A stretch of DNA of 64,000 nt. It comes from Rapana venosa. Taxonomy: Eukaryota; Mollusca; Gastropoda; Neogastropoda; Muricidae. Numbering within the stretch: position 1 is the stretch's first letter; each line of letters starts with the position of its first letter. The notes beneath the pieces were generated by a model that was not told the origin of the DNA, did no database searches, and saw only the letters and a program-made list of their open reading frames with translations. Positions 31,764-41,939 of this stretch are shown here, piece after piece. Location of the stretch: NCBI GenBank assembly GCA_028751875.1, contig CM054154.1, positions 56,908,572 through 56,972,571 on the forward strand, in the 5' to 3' direction. The translations under genes were made by a program, and so were the position numbers.

Positions 31764-32520
31764 GTCAGTGAAGGGGGGGGGAGAGATGAGGGTAGGATGT
31801 TGCATAAACGCCAGCATTCATTCCGGTAGTGGGGGGGTGAGGGGGGGGGGGGGGATGAGGGTAGGATGTTGCAAAACGCCAGCATTCATTCGGTCAGTGT
31901 GGGGGGGGAGGGGGGGGGGAGGGGTGAGGGGAGGATGTTGCACAAACGCCAGCATTCATTCCGGTCAGTGTGGGGGGGGGGGGGGGGGGGGGGGGATGAG
32001 GTTTGGATGTTGCAAAACGCCAAACATTCATTCCGGGCAGTGAGGGGGAGGGGGGGGGGGGGGGGGGGGGGATGAGGTAGGATGTTGCAAAACGCCGCAT
32101 TCATTCGGTCATGGGGGGGACATATGGGAGTAGGAGGGGGGGGATGAGGGTAGGATGTTGCAAAACGCCAGCATTCATTCCGGGCAGTGGGGGGGAAAAG
32201 GGGGGGGGGGGGGGGGAAAGAGGGGTAGGATGTTGCAAAACGCCCAGCATTCATTCCGGTCAGTGTGGGGGGTATGGGGGGGGGGAGGGGGGGAGGGAGG
32301 GGGGATGTTAGATTTTGCACAAAACGCCAGCATTCATTCCGGTCAGTGGGGGGGGGGGGGGGGGGAGATGAGGGTTTGGATGTTGCAAAACGCCAGCATT
32401 CATTCCGGTCAGTGGGGGGACATTGGGGGTAGGAGGGGGGAGATGAGGGTAGGATTTTGAAAAAGCCGGGCTTTCCCGGTAGTGTGGGGCAGGGCGGGGA
32501 GGGGGGGGGGGGGGTAAGTA
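31764..32520. repeat. Minisatellite built from the exon-31763 splice junction, about 10 units
   Basis: Units of 65-85 bp carry GGATGTTGCAAAACGCCAGC, ATTCATTCCGGTCAGTG and a poly-G run. The CGCCAGCA-TTC and CCGGTCAGTG parts repeat the last bases of the preceding exon and its donor. Copies sit near 31806, 31872, 31941, 32014, 32086, 32160, 32235, 32320, 32386 and, degenerate, 32459. Confidence 0.92.
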
Positions 32521-32804
32521 GGAAGGGAGAAAGGGTGTTCACATTGAGTTGTGGTTGGTGGTTCTGTTTCTGTGTGTGAGAGAGAAGAGAGAGAGATGGG
32601 GGAAAGAGAGAGAGATGGGGAGAGAGAAAAAAAAAATGAATGACCATATCTAGGATCCCTGACCATCTCCACATAACACTTGAGCATAAGAGCGTATGGA
32701 TGTAGATCTTGGCGGCACTGAGCTTACTTGAGTCGCTGACACAGGGTGGGGCTTGGGGCTGTGAGAGGAGGCGGAAGGTGAGCGTTGTGGGTTGTGCTCC
32801 CCAG
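32521..32804. other. Intron end before finger-8 exon
   Basis: A GA-rich block at 32576-32640 and ordinary sequence to the GTGCTCCCCAG acceptor. Confidence 0.6.
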
Positions 32805-32972
32805 GTGAGAAGCCGTACCGGTGCCGGTATTGCGAGGCGCAGTTCTCGCACCAGACGCACCTGGTGGTGCACACGCGGCGCCACACGGGGGACCGGCCCT
32901 ACAAGTGCAGCCTGTGCCAGGCCAGCTACACCCGCAACAACCTCCTGGTCATCCACAAGCGCAAACACACAG
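32805..32972 (+). CDS. Zinc-finger gene, exon with fingers 8-9
   Basis: The acceptor is GTGCTCCCCAG and the donor ACAG|GTCAGT, phase 1 to 1. It encodes GEKPYRCRYCEAQFSHQTHL..HTRRH, then TGDRPYKCSLCQASYTR..HKRKHTG. Both fingers have all four zinc ligands. The 56-codon exon holds two whole fingers, and its symmetric phase means it could be skipped without shifting the frame. Confidence 0.95.
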
Positions 32973-33330
32973 GTCAGTCCCCAGCAAGGCAGGCAGGGAG
33001 GGAGGGAGGCAGGGAGGGAGGCAGGCCTGGCCGCACCACCTGCCGTAGTGACACTCGTGGATGACGGCCCTGAAGTCACCATGCGGCTGCCTTTGCTGTG
33101 GGCTGAAACAGTCACGAATTCTTGCCATCGGTGAACCTTGAGCTCTAGCCGGTGAATGGAGGGGGGGGGGGGGGGGGGTATGAACAATCGTGCACCAGAG
33201 GCCCTCGTTGAGCGCTGAAGACTGTTGGACTTGAGTTGCATGCGTCCATGAAGTCAGGGATTCAACTCTTGGCTGCTGCAGCGTTGTCTGGGGAATTCAG
33301 GGCGGGGATTTTTACCATCGCCCAGCTCAA
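32973..33330. other. Intron: dispersed repeat family 5 fragment and poly-G
   Basis: GGGAGGGAGGCAGG short array at 32996-33027, family 5-like text 33040-33165 and poly-G near 33161-33178. Confidence 0.6.
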
Positions 33331-33339
33331 CGTCAAGTG

Positions 33340-33790
33340 CAGACCTGCCAGTGCCCTTCATCCCTTTCAAGTATATGTAATTATGATGTGTGGTGGGGGG
33401 AGCAGACACACAGCGCCCTTCATCCCTTTCAAGTATATATAATTATGATGTGTGGTGGGGGGAGCAGACACACAGCGCCCTTCATCCCTTTCAAGTATAT
33501 ATAATTATGATGTGTGGTGGGGGGAGCAGCCACACAGCGCCCTTCATCCCTTTCAAGTATATATAAAATTAAAGATGTTGGTGGGGGAGCAGACCTGCCA
33601 GTGCCCTTCATCCCTTTCAAGTATATTATAATTATGTGTGTTGTGGGGGGAGCAACCTGCCCAGTGCCCTTCATCCTTTAAGTATATAATTATGATGTGT
33701 GGTGGGGGGAGCAGACACACAGCGCCCTTCATCCCTTTCAAGTATATATAATTATGATGTGTGGTGGGGGGAGCAGACACACAGCGCATG
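33340..33790. repeat. 62-bp minisatellite, about 7 copies
   Basis: The unit is CTTCATCCCTTTCAAGTATA then TATAATTATGATGTGTGGTG and GGGGGAGCAGACACACAGCGCC. Middle copies differ (GACCTGCCAGTGCC), which suggests two alternating subtypes. Confidence 0.95.
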
Positions 33791-34899
33791 CAGAGCTGTG
33801 AGCTGTGTCAAGAAAAATGACTGCAGTTGCACACAGAGATGTTCTGCATCTTTTCTGATGTTTGTCAGAATCGGCTGTCAAGTCATCGAATTAAAAAAAA
33901 ATTACACCCTGACACTTCCCACTGCACCACCCCCCACCGTGTAAAATAATTTGTTCAAAGTATTCGACCCCGATCACCCCGTACCCACCCACCCCGTCTC
34001 TCGAAATTTGCCTTTCTTCCGTAGTTGTGGAGAAGTGGCTGTCACTGTCTCCAAGCGGAGGTGCACAATCTGACAGGTGTATGGATTTAGAACAAGGTCA
34101 GGCTTTCATGGCGGTTGTTGATTGTGGATCTGTTTGTTGTCGTTTGTTAACATTTTAAAATATTTTTTTATTTAATTATTTTTGTTGTTTTTTTAGTTAG
34201 AGAGTAGTCTGAAAAACAGGTTTATAATAGTCGTGTCGGTAATGTATTCTGAAAATCAGGCTCCCATCTTTAGTTTATTTTGTGTGTTATTGTTGGTGTT
34301 CTTTAGAAGGGATTAGGGGGAGGAGGGTGTGGGTATTTCTGTGTGTGTACTATGTCAAAATCAGGCTAAGTTTTTTTAATGTTTTCTGGTTTTTTTTATT
34401 TTTTAGGAAACATTTATTTATGTTCATATAATCAAGTTGACCCTTTGGTTTGTTTTGTTTTGTTTTGTTTTTATCCACGAAAAGAAGAGGGATTTTTGTT
34501 GTTTTTTAAAAAATCTGTATTATTTGAAAATTAGACCCCATTTTGATTTTTTTCTTCCTTATGATTGTCTTTATTGTTTGATTTTTTTTCATTAAAATTT
34601 ATTACATCTGCACTGCATAAAAAATCAGATTCAATTTTCAATTCTGTTTTGTTTGATTAGTGTTTAAAAATTTTTTTTTTTTTTTATTGAATGACAATTT
34701 TTTCTTCATATTTGCACCATAATTATGACAACTCAGACTCGATTTTTAATCGTTAACTCTTTTTTCATGAAAAATCTGCTTGTTGTCATGGGAGCACTAC
34801 AGGAACATAAAGCCCACTTTAAATTTCTTTTTTTTTTTTTTACTTCAGGAAAAATGAGTTGTATGTTGATGTCTGCAGGACAGAAGATTTCAGACGGGC
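33791..34899. other. Intron, T-rich, nothing recognised
   Basis: About 1.1 kb of T-rich sequence with homopolymer runs; no exon, repeat family or RNA gene recognised. Confidence 0.45.
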
Positions 34900-35180
34900 C
34901 AGCTGGTTGGTTGGTTGGCTGGTTGGTTGGTTGGCTGGTTGGTTGGTTGGCAGGTTGGCTGGCTGGTTGGATGGTTGGTGGTTGGTTGGTTGGCTGGTTG
35001 GTTGGTTGGCAGGTTGGCTGGCTGGTTGGTTGGCTGGCTGGCTGGCTGGCTGGTTGGCTGGTTGGTTGGTTGGTGGTTGGCTGGTTGGTTGGTTGGCAGG
35101 TTGGCTGGTTGGTTGGTTGGTTGGTTGGCTGGTTGGTTGGCAGGTTGGTTGGCTGGTTGGTTGGCTGGCTGGCTGGTTGA
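34900..35180. repeat. (GGTT/GGCT)n tetranucleotide array
   Basis: About 70 tetramers of GGTT and GGCT with GGCAG interruptions just upstream of the finger-10 exon. The + strand contains almost no A. Confidence 0.96.
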
Positions 35181-35203
35181 TAAGTTGTGTGTGTGTGTGG
35201 CAG

Positions 35204-35287
35204 GGGAGCGGCCCTTCAAGTGCACGCATTGCTCAGCGGCCTTTGCTCAGAACAACTATCTGAAAGACCATCTTCGTATTCACACAG
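35204..35287 (+). CDS. Zinc-finger gene, exon with finger 10
   Basis: The acceptor is GTGTGTGTGTGGCAG and the donor ACAG|GTGAGT, phase 1 to 1. It encodes one finger with its linkers: [27 protein letters not shown]. The exon is exactly 28 codons, the C2H2 repeat length, so it is a modular exon that could be gained or skipped in frame. Confidence 0.95.
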
Positions 35288-35389
35288 GTGAGTGAGCCAG
35301 CAGCAGCAGCAGCAGCAACAGCTGTCTGTGCTGTGCTGTGCTGTGACGTGCTGTGCTGTGACGTGACGGGCTGCACAAAGGCCTCATAA
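35288..35389. other. Intron start with (CAG)n and CTGTG repeats
   Basis: (CAGCAG)n at 35299-35318 and TGCTGTGCTGTGACG repeats. Confidence 0.7.
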
Positions 35390-35456
35390 TAATAAAATAA
35401 TAATGTATGGAATTTATATAGCGCTGAATCTTGTAAAGCAACAAATCAAAGTGCTC
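35390..35456 (-). mobile_element. CR1/L2-like LINE 3' terminus, 5'-truncated
   Basis: AATAATGTATGGAATTTATA and TAGCGCTGAATCTTG, with AAT repeats to the left. Confidence 0.65.
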
Positions 35457-35474
35457 AGATGACATTTAAAAAAT

Positions 35475-35700
35475 TATTTTTTATCGAGGGTAATGGAATA
35501 AGCACTCATGTGCTTTTTTTACATCCAGTCCCCGTGTGTATGTGGTTTTGTAAATGTTGTCATCTGTTCCCACCGGCACACAATGGCCTACTCTTTCGAA
35601 AAGCGGAACAGGATTTAACGTGTGCGCAAGATGTTCTGCATGCGATGCACATGGGGCCTCGGTTTATAGTCTCATCCGAAGGACTTTGACATTTAGTTCG
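35475..35700 (-). repeat. SINE-1 copy, 3' two-thirds, minus orientation
   Basis: GGGTAATGGAATAAGCACTC, TCATCTGTTCCCACCGGCAC and GGCCTCGGTTTATAGTCTCA; the tRNA-like head is missing. Confidence 0.88.
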
Positions 35701-35849
35701 ATTTTCTTCATCAAACTGGGAAGAAAGGGCGAGGCTGGGAATGGAACCCAGAACCTCAGGGTTGACTTGTTGGCAGGTATTGTCTTAGTAGTTGTGCACT
35801 GCTTCATGCCATGGCAGGTTTCTCTGCCCAGAATTCCATCATTCTAGGT

Positions 35850-35975
35850 GGAAGTCAGAAGCGCTGGCCTGACTTGCCAGGCTGACCTAACAGAAGCACA
35901 AGGCATTTTCGCTCCTGTTCACAGACAGCACTAGTTGTTGTCTGAGCGTTCAGGGAAGAAGAAGAAGAAGAAGAA
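35850..35975 (+). repeat. Dispersed repeat family 3 copy
   Basis: GGCCTGACTTGCCAGGC, TTTTCGCTCCTGTTCACAGA and GTTGTCTGAGCGTTCAGGG, leading into (GAA)n. Confidence 0.7.
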
Positions 35976-36460
35976 GGAGAAGAAGAAGAAGAAGAAAAAA
36001 GAAGTAGAAGAAAATTTGAAGAAGAGAAGAAGTAGAAGAAGACGAAGAAGAAAGGAAAAGAAGAAGAAGAAGAAAAAGAAGGAGAAGAAGAAAAAAGAAG
36101 GAAAGAGAAGACGAGGGAAAGAAGAAGAAGAAGAAGAGAAGCAGAAGAAGAAGCAGAAGAAGAAGAAGCAGGAGAAGAAGAAGAAGAAAGAAGAAGAAGA
36201 AGCAGAAGAAGAAGCAGAAGAAGAAGAAGCAGAAGAGAAGCAGAAGACAGAAGCAGAAGAAGAAGAAGGAGAAGAAGAAGAAGCAGAAGAAGAAGAGAAG
36301 AAGAACAGAAGCAGAAGAAGAAGAAGAAGAGAAGAAGCAGAAGAAGAAGCAGAAGAAGAAGAAGCGGGAAGAAGAAGCAGAAGAAGAAGCAGAAGAAGAA
36401 GCAGAAGCAGAGAGAAGAAGCAGAAGAAGAGCAGAAAAGAGAAGGAAAGAAGAGAAGAAG
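35954..36460. repeat. (GAA)n purine-only array
   Basis: About 500 bp of GAA/GCA/GAAA-type repeats, with purines almost exclusively on the + strand. It seems to have grown from the (GAA)n tail of the repeat to its left. Confidence 0.96.
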
Positions 36461-36534
36461 ACCCCGTCCTTGAAGTTGGAATGTGGCAAACCTAAAATGG
36501 TGGGCAAACACAAACTGTGCATACACAGAACCCC

Positions 36535-37050
36535 CCCCCACATCGTGTGAACACGTCAGACGACACATAACCCCCCCCCCCCCCCCCCCACATCAGTGAA
36601 CACGTCAGACATACACAGAAATCCCCACGTCAGGGAAAACGCCAGACATACACAGAAATCCCCACACCGGTGAAAACATCAGACACACAGAGAAATCCCC
36701 ACATCGGTGAAAACGTCAGACACACAGAGAAATCCCCACATCGGTGAAAACGTCAGACACAGAGAAATCCCCACATCGGTGAAAACGTCAGACACACAGA
36801 GAAATCCCCACGTCAGGGAAAACACCAGACACACAGAGAAATCCCCACATCGGGGAAATTGTCAGACACACAGAGAAATCCCCACATCGGTGAAAACGTC
36901 AGACACACAGAGAAATCCCCACATCGGTGAAAACGTCAGATGTACAGAAATCCCACATCGGTGAAAACGTCTGACGTACACAGAAAACCCCACATCAGTG
37001 AAAATGTGAGATGTACACAGAAATCCCACATTGGTGAAAACGTCAGAGCT
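36535..37050. repeat. 35-bp minisatellite, about 13 copies
   Basis: The unit is ACACAGAGAAATCCCCACAT plus CGGTGAAAACGTCAG. The last copies lose one base in CCCC and change CAGAG to TACAG. A poly-C run (36570-36590) interrupts the left end. Confidence 0.95.
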
Positions 37051-37139
37051 CTAGAGGAGAAATGGAGAACAAACAAACAAACAAAATTCCTGCCTAGGTC
37101 ATGTGACAAAGAACATAGAGCAACATTTACTTCCATTTT

Positions 37140-37480
37140 TTATCTGTGTGTGTGTGCCTGTGTTTGTGTGTGTGTGTGCCTGTGTTTGTGTGTGTGTGTG
37201 CCTGTGTTTGTGTGTGTGTGTGCCTGTGTTTGTTTTGTTGTGTGTGCCTGTGTGTGTGTGTGTGTGTGCCTGTTTGTGTGTGTGTGCCTGTGTTTGTGTG
37301 TGGGGTGTGTTTTGTGTGTGTGTGCCTGTGTGTGTGTGTGCCTGTGTTTGTGTGTGTGTGCCTGTGTGTGTGTGTGCCTGTGTGTGTGTGTGCCTGTGTG
37401 TGTGTGTGCACGTGTGTGTGTGTGCCTGTGTTTGTGTGTGTGTGCCTGTGTGTGTGTGGTGTGGTGTGGTGTATGTATGT
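37140..37480. repeat. (GT)n with TGCC/TGTTTG interruptions
   Basis: A TGTGTGTGTGCCTGTGTTTG-type array ending about 55 bp before the finger-11 exon. Confidence 0.96.
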
Positions 37481-37537
37481 ATGTATGATGGGCGCACCCC
37501 AGTTGATGGATTGACGGTGGCTGCTGCTGTGTGGCAG

Positions 37538-37764
37538 GGGAGAAGCCCTTTGCCTGCGACATGTGTGGGGCGTGCTTCTCGCAGCGCACGTCGCTACGCC
37601 TGCACAAGAAGAACCACCTGACGCCCCAGCCCAAGAAGGCGTCGCAGCGCAGCCGCAAGGAGGGCAACATGCTGGACCGCATGATCAGCGACCTGGGCCG
37701 CAACAAGCAGCGCCGCACACGCCAAGCCAGGGAGGCCCTCAAGAAGCAGCAGCAGCAGCAGGAG
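37538..37764 (+). CDS. Zinc-finger gene, exon with finger 11 and basic region
   Basis: The acceptor is CTGTGTGGCAG and the donor CAGGAG|GTCAGG, phase 1 to 0. It encodes GEKPFACDMCGACFSQRTSL..HKKNH. A strongly basic segment follows (KKASQRSRKEGNMLDRM, NKQRRTRQAREALKK) and ends in a five-residue Gln run and Glu. The basic segment could act as a nuclear localisation signal or a helical/coiled-coil region; this is inference from composition. The CAG run at the exon end is a possible length polymorphism. Confidence 0.93.
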
Positions 37765-38500
37765 GTCAGGCAGCTCTCTTGGTGGTGTTCTTGTTGTTGC
37801 TGCTGTTGTTGCTGTTGTTGTTGCTGCTGTTGTTGTTCTTGTTGTTGTTGTTGTTGGCCTGGCTGTCAGGATAATGACTAGTCTTCTTCTTCTTCTTGGT
37901 TAACTCAATGGAGTCGCAGTGAAATGGATCCCGCCATTTTGTGGTGACGCGTGATTTTGGCTATATTTGAAAAATTCAGCAGCCTTACCCAACATAATAA
38001 TGACATACACATTATACATCATTGAAAAGTTTATAATGTCTTCTTTTGAGATTGTTTCACAGTTTTTTCATAGATGACTGTATTTATTTTTTTACAAAGT
38101 TTCAAAATATGTCACTGAATACTGAAAAATAAAAAGTTTTGAAAATTAGGGGTGGTATCTTAAATGGCTTGAACTATTCATCAACTAGTCCCCTTGAAGC
38201 AATGTGATGATTTTTCACCAAAGTAAAGTTCCCTGAAGCTGGCTGAATCCATGTGATGTCACTTTTTGTACAACAGATTATCTTTTTTAAAGAATCATAA
38301 CACTGGAGTGCCTGAAATCCCAAAGATATCACTTGTTGACATGTCAAACAAAATTGGCCAACAGACAAAAACTAGGCAAGCTTATGGTCAAGGAAAGCAA
38401 CTGTGTTTAGAAAAATGATTGCCCTACAGGCCAGAGTACTTTCCCCTGAGTTAACCATCGCTTTGTGTTTTTTTTTAAATTCGTGTCTGCCGATTCTTAA
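37765..38500. other. Intron: (TTG)n/(TGC)n then unrecognised sequence
   Basis: Runs of TTGTTGC at 37785-37860, then about 600 bp of complex AT-rich sequence without a recognised feature. Confidence 0.6.
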
Positions 38501-38529
38501 GCTTCGGCATGTCACAGTAAAGGAGACCT

Positions 38530-38610
38530 CAATGAGTTAAAGGAGCGCTCAGACAGCAGCAGCAGCAGCAGCTAGTGTTGTCTGTCACAGGGGCGAAGAT
38601 ACCTGGCACT
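38530..38610 (-). repeat. Dispersed repeat family 3 copy with (CAG)n
   Basis: The minus strand reads CTTCGCCCCTGTGACAGACA then CACTAGCTGCTGCTGCTGCT and GTCTGAGCGCTCC. Confidence 0.65.
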
Positions 38611-39120
38611 GCTGCTGATCAAGGCCCGCCCAGCGCGTCTGACTGCGGCGTGGGAAAGAATGGGAATCTTTGAGTCTCTCTGGAAAAAACAGGTGGACGA
38701 AGAAGGTGGAAAATGAGAAAGGAAGGAGGTGAGAGGACGAAAAGGAGCCAGGCTGAGAGTGCAGAGAAAAGAGGGAATTCCTGGCACAGAATGTCCAGAA
38801 GGTGGGGATTGGGGATGCTGTTTCGTTGACAGACGACCCCCGGCATCACCACAAGAGCAGTGCCTCCCTCAAAGTATATTCCTTCTATCCCTCGCTGCAG
38901 ACGTGGTGTTTGTTCACGAAGCGAAGGCTTGGTTTTCTGCAGACTTTTTCCAGGACCAGCTCTTCGTCTGGCTGTGGGTTTTCTATGTGCAGCACACACA
39001 GCGACTGGATGTAGCCAAAAGCACAGGAGTGCCTATTCCATTATCCTCTAGATAAAGCAAGGAATGAAGAAGTCTTTTATTAAAAAATGTCTGTTGTACA
39101 TGGGACCTTATCTTATCTCA
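38611..39120. other. Intron, unclassified
   Basis: Complex sequence. 38820-39055 has words reminiscent of SINE-2 (CCACAAGAGCAGTGCC, CCTATTCCATTATCCTC) but is too diverged to align reliably. Confidence 0.4.
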
Positions 39121-39305
39121 TCCAAAAACTAGCAGACCTGCCGACCTGTACAATTTTATTGTTTTTTTACGCTTTTTTTTTTAACCCAAAATACGAACAT
39201 ATGAATTTACTGATAAAAATACGATTTTGACAACCACAGGAAGAGAAAAAAAAACCTAGGAGAAAAAAGTGAAACTTAGGGGAAGGGAAGTAACTCTTCC
39301 ATGCC
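39121..39305. repeat. Dispersed repeat family 6 copy
   Basis: GATAAAAATACGATTTTGAC plus AACCACA and the flanking CCCAAAATACGAACATA are repeated with changes at 49130-49265. Confidence 0.6.
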
Positions 39306-39680
39306 GATTACTTCCCTTGTATGTGTTAGGTCGCCAGTCATCACTGGGTAGCAAGTGAACTTTATCTGTTGAAAGAAGGGGGGCCACATGGAAAGTATCA
39401 ACCATGAAGATAAGATTTCAAGAAAGGGATGGTCCCAGCAGCTCTATAATATATACAAGGCAGATGGGGGAAGAGGGTTGGTAGGGAGAGGGAAGGGAGA
39501 GAGGGGTGGAGGTGGGGGACTTCCACAGCCATGTGTGTGGTCAGAGTGCAAGGGGTCCCCTTAGTTTTATCACTAGAAACCCTACAGCACCTGTTATCGC
39601 CCTGTCAATAAAGCGATGTTTATAGAGCAGGCCTACCAGCTTCCCCTTCTTTTTCATGGACAGCCCCCTCCCTCCCTCCC
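39306..39680. other. Intron, nothing recognised
   Basis: Complex sequence, G-rich near 39465-39520. No feature supported. Confidence 0.4.
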
Positions 39681-39819
39681 TCTGTCTCTCTCTCACACAC
39701 ACACATACGCACACACTCTCTTTCCTGCCTCTCTTTCTCTCTCTCACACACATACTCTCTCTCTGTCACACACATGCTACTCACTCTCACAGACACACTC
39801 TCTCTCTCAAACACACACA

Positions 39820-39875
<56 letters not shown>

Positions 39876-40035
39876 TTTCTCTCTTCCTTTCTTTCTGTCT
39901 GTCTGTCTTTCTTTCTGTCTGTCTGTCTCTTTCTGTCTTTCATTCTTTCACCACACACACACACACACACACAACACAACACACAACACACACAAAACCA
40001 CACACACATTCCCTCCTGTTTCTCTCTCTCTGTCA

Positions 40036-40069
<34 letters not shown>

Positions 40070-40153
40070 ACACACACACACCACCACACACACACACACA
40101 CACATACATTCCCTCCTGTTTCTCTCTCTCTGTCACCACACACATCACACCAC

Positions 40154-40242
<89 letters not shown>

Positions 40243-40268
40243 TCCCTCCTGTTTCTCTCTCTCTGTCA

Positions 40269-40308
<40 letters not shown>

Positions 40309-40465
40309 CACACACACACACACACACACACACATGGGAGTGCCTTTTCTCCTGTTTCTCTCTCTCTGTCACCAAAACACTCACACCACCTACACACACA
40401 CACACACACACACACATACACACACACACACAAACACACACCACACACACACACACACAGTGTTC
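39681..40465. repeat. (CT)n/(CA)n complex array with higher-order units
   Basis: CT blocks at 39820-39900. Then at least four higher-order units join a long CA tract to CATTCCCTCCTGTTTCTCTC and TCTCTGTCACCACACAC. The repetition of the non-CA spacer shows that whole blocks were duplicated. Confidence 0.95.
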
Positions 40466-40683
40466 TCTCATTCCTTACAGAAATTGTTTACACCCACTGT
40501 CACTGCCCTTGTAATGTGAAAATCTGTGCCCTTAGTGGTACTGTCAGCCTTCCTCCCTCTCCACTACCCATCTCCTCCCCTCTCCCCCTGTTACCCAGTG
40601 GGATGAAACTTTGCTATGTTTATCACTGAGTAGGCACATGATATTGAAAACAGTGTCCTGAAAAAAGAGGGTAAAATAACACA
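40466..40683. other. Intron, nothing recognised
   Basis: Short complex stretch. Confidence 0.4.
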
Positions 40684-40789
40684 GAGCTCTAAACTTATTT
40701 AGAATTGGAGAAGCAAGAGCAACACTGAATGGACAGGTGAGCTTTCATGATCACTTAGTTTTAGTGTGTAGCATTCTATGCTAATTGAA
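40684..40789. repeat. 106-bp direct repeat, left copy
   Basis: From GAGCTCTAAACTTATTTAGA to GCATTCTATGCTAATTGAA. The right copy at 41834-41939 has the same length and about 6 substitutions. Confidence 0.95.
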
Positions 40790-41327
40790 GGATGATGATG
40801 GAGTCTCCCGTCAGATCGACGGATGAGTAGGCAGGCAGGCTTGTCTGTCAGAATGTGTCCTCATATGGGAGAAGAGGCCGATTCTGGATGCACAGCACTT
40901 CCCACAGGTGTTGCAAGGGAAAACGTCTCCAGAAGTTGAGCCCTGCTTCCTTCGCTCACGCTTCTCCTTAATGGCCAGCGTTCTCTTGTTTTCAAATGTC
41001 TTTATGCCACTGGAGCACAGTATCCTCCAGCGAGAACGATCAAGGGCATCAGTTTCCCAGGTAGCGATGTCATTTAAAAAATTTTTAATATATTTTATAC
41101 CACTTTAAGTCACGAGATTTCTCTGTGTGAAATTCGGGCTGCTCTCCCCGGGGAGAGCACGTCGCCACAAGAGCAGCGCCACCCTTTCTTTTTTTTTCTT
41201 TTTTTTTTGGTCTGCAACTGTATTTGTTTTCCTATCAGAGTGGCTTTTTTCTAAGAATTTTGCCAGGGACAACTCCCTTGTTGCCGTGGGTTCTTTTACG
41301 TGCGCTGAAAATTTTGTGTAGCACACG

Positions 41328-41358
<31 letters not shown>

Positions 41359-41833
41359 TAGCGCCCAGACCACCACTCATGGTCTAATGGATGGGGAAAA
41401 ATTTCGGGCCCAAACGGGGTACGAACCACGCACACACCCGACCCGGACTTTTCGCATTCTAGACAGGCGCGTTACCTCTAGACCACCGATCCGGTTTGTC
41501 TTCAAGGTGTCCTTGAAGCGCTTGTAGGGTCTTCCAAGTTTTCGGAGGCCTTCCTTCAGCTGGCCATACAATAGCATCCTTGGGATCCTGCTGTCTGTCA
41601 TTCGGACAACGTGTCCTGTCCAGCGTAGCTGGTACTTGATCAGTAGGCTTTCGATGCTGGGCAGGCTGCTCTTCTCTAGGACCTGGAGGTTGGAGACCCT
41701 GTCTTGCCACTTTATTCCGAGGATCTTTCGTAGGCATCTCTGGTGAAACTGCTCAAGCTGTTGAATGTGAAGGCAGTACGTCGTCCATGTTTCACAGCAG
41801 TACAACAAGGTGGTCAGCATGACAGCTCTGTAA
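40790..41833 (-). mobile_element. LINE 3' fragment (family B-related) with C-terminal C2H2 finger, split by SINE-2
   Basis: Minus strand, in two parts. 41833-41496 gives LLYCCETWTTY, LRKILGIKWQDRVSN, LRWTGHVVRMTD and KRFKDTLKTN. 41084-40790 continues with RSRWRILCSSGIKTFE, a Lys/Arg-rich stretch, and a C2H2 finger (CNTCGKCC...HMRTH). SINE-2 (41085-41495) separates them. It has no RT domain, so it is a 5'-truncated relic. It lies between two copies of a 106-bp direct repeat. Confidence 0.85.
41085..41495 (-). repeat. SINE-2 copy, full length, minus orientation
   Basis: Best-preserved copy. The minus strand starts GGATCGGTGGTCTAGAGGTA (A-box region), has GTTCGTACCCCGTTTGGGCC, the TCGGATGAGACAATAAACCG core, GGCAACAAGGGAGTTGTCCC, GCGCTGCTCTTGTGGCGACG, and ends in TGACTTAAAGTGGTATAAAA. 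Confidence 0.93.
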
Positions 41834-41939
41834 GAGCTCTAAACTTATTTAGAATTTGAGAAGCCAGAGATACAATGAATGGGCAGGTGAGCTTTCATGA
41901 TCACTTAGTTTTAGTGTGTAGCATTCTATGCTAATTGAA
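41834..41939. repeat. 106-bp direct repeat, right copy
   Basis: See 40684-40789; the two copies bracket the LINE fragment exactly. Confidence 0.95.

Noticed and set aside
35935..36495. 186-codon Lys/Glu-rich frame
   Set aside because: It is the translation of the (GAA)n purine array.
36640..37050. Repeated HIGENV/HTEKSP, similar to zinc-finger TGEKP linkers, inside the zinc-finger gene
   Set aside because: The 35-bp period shifts frame every unit and no Cys-x2-Cys pairs occur, so it is a chance likeness and not decayed fingers.
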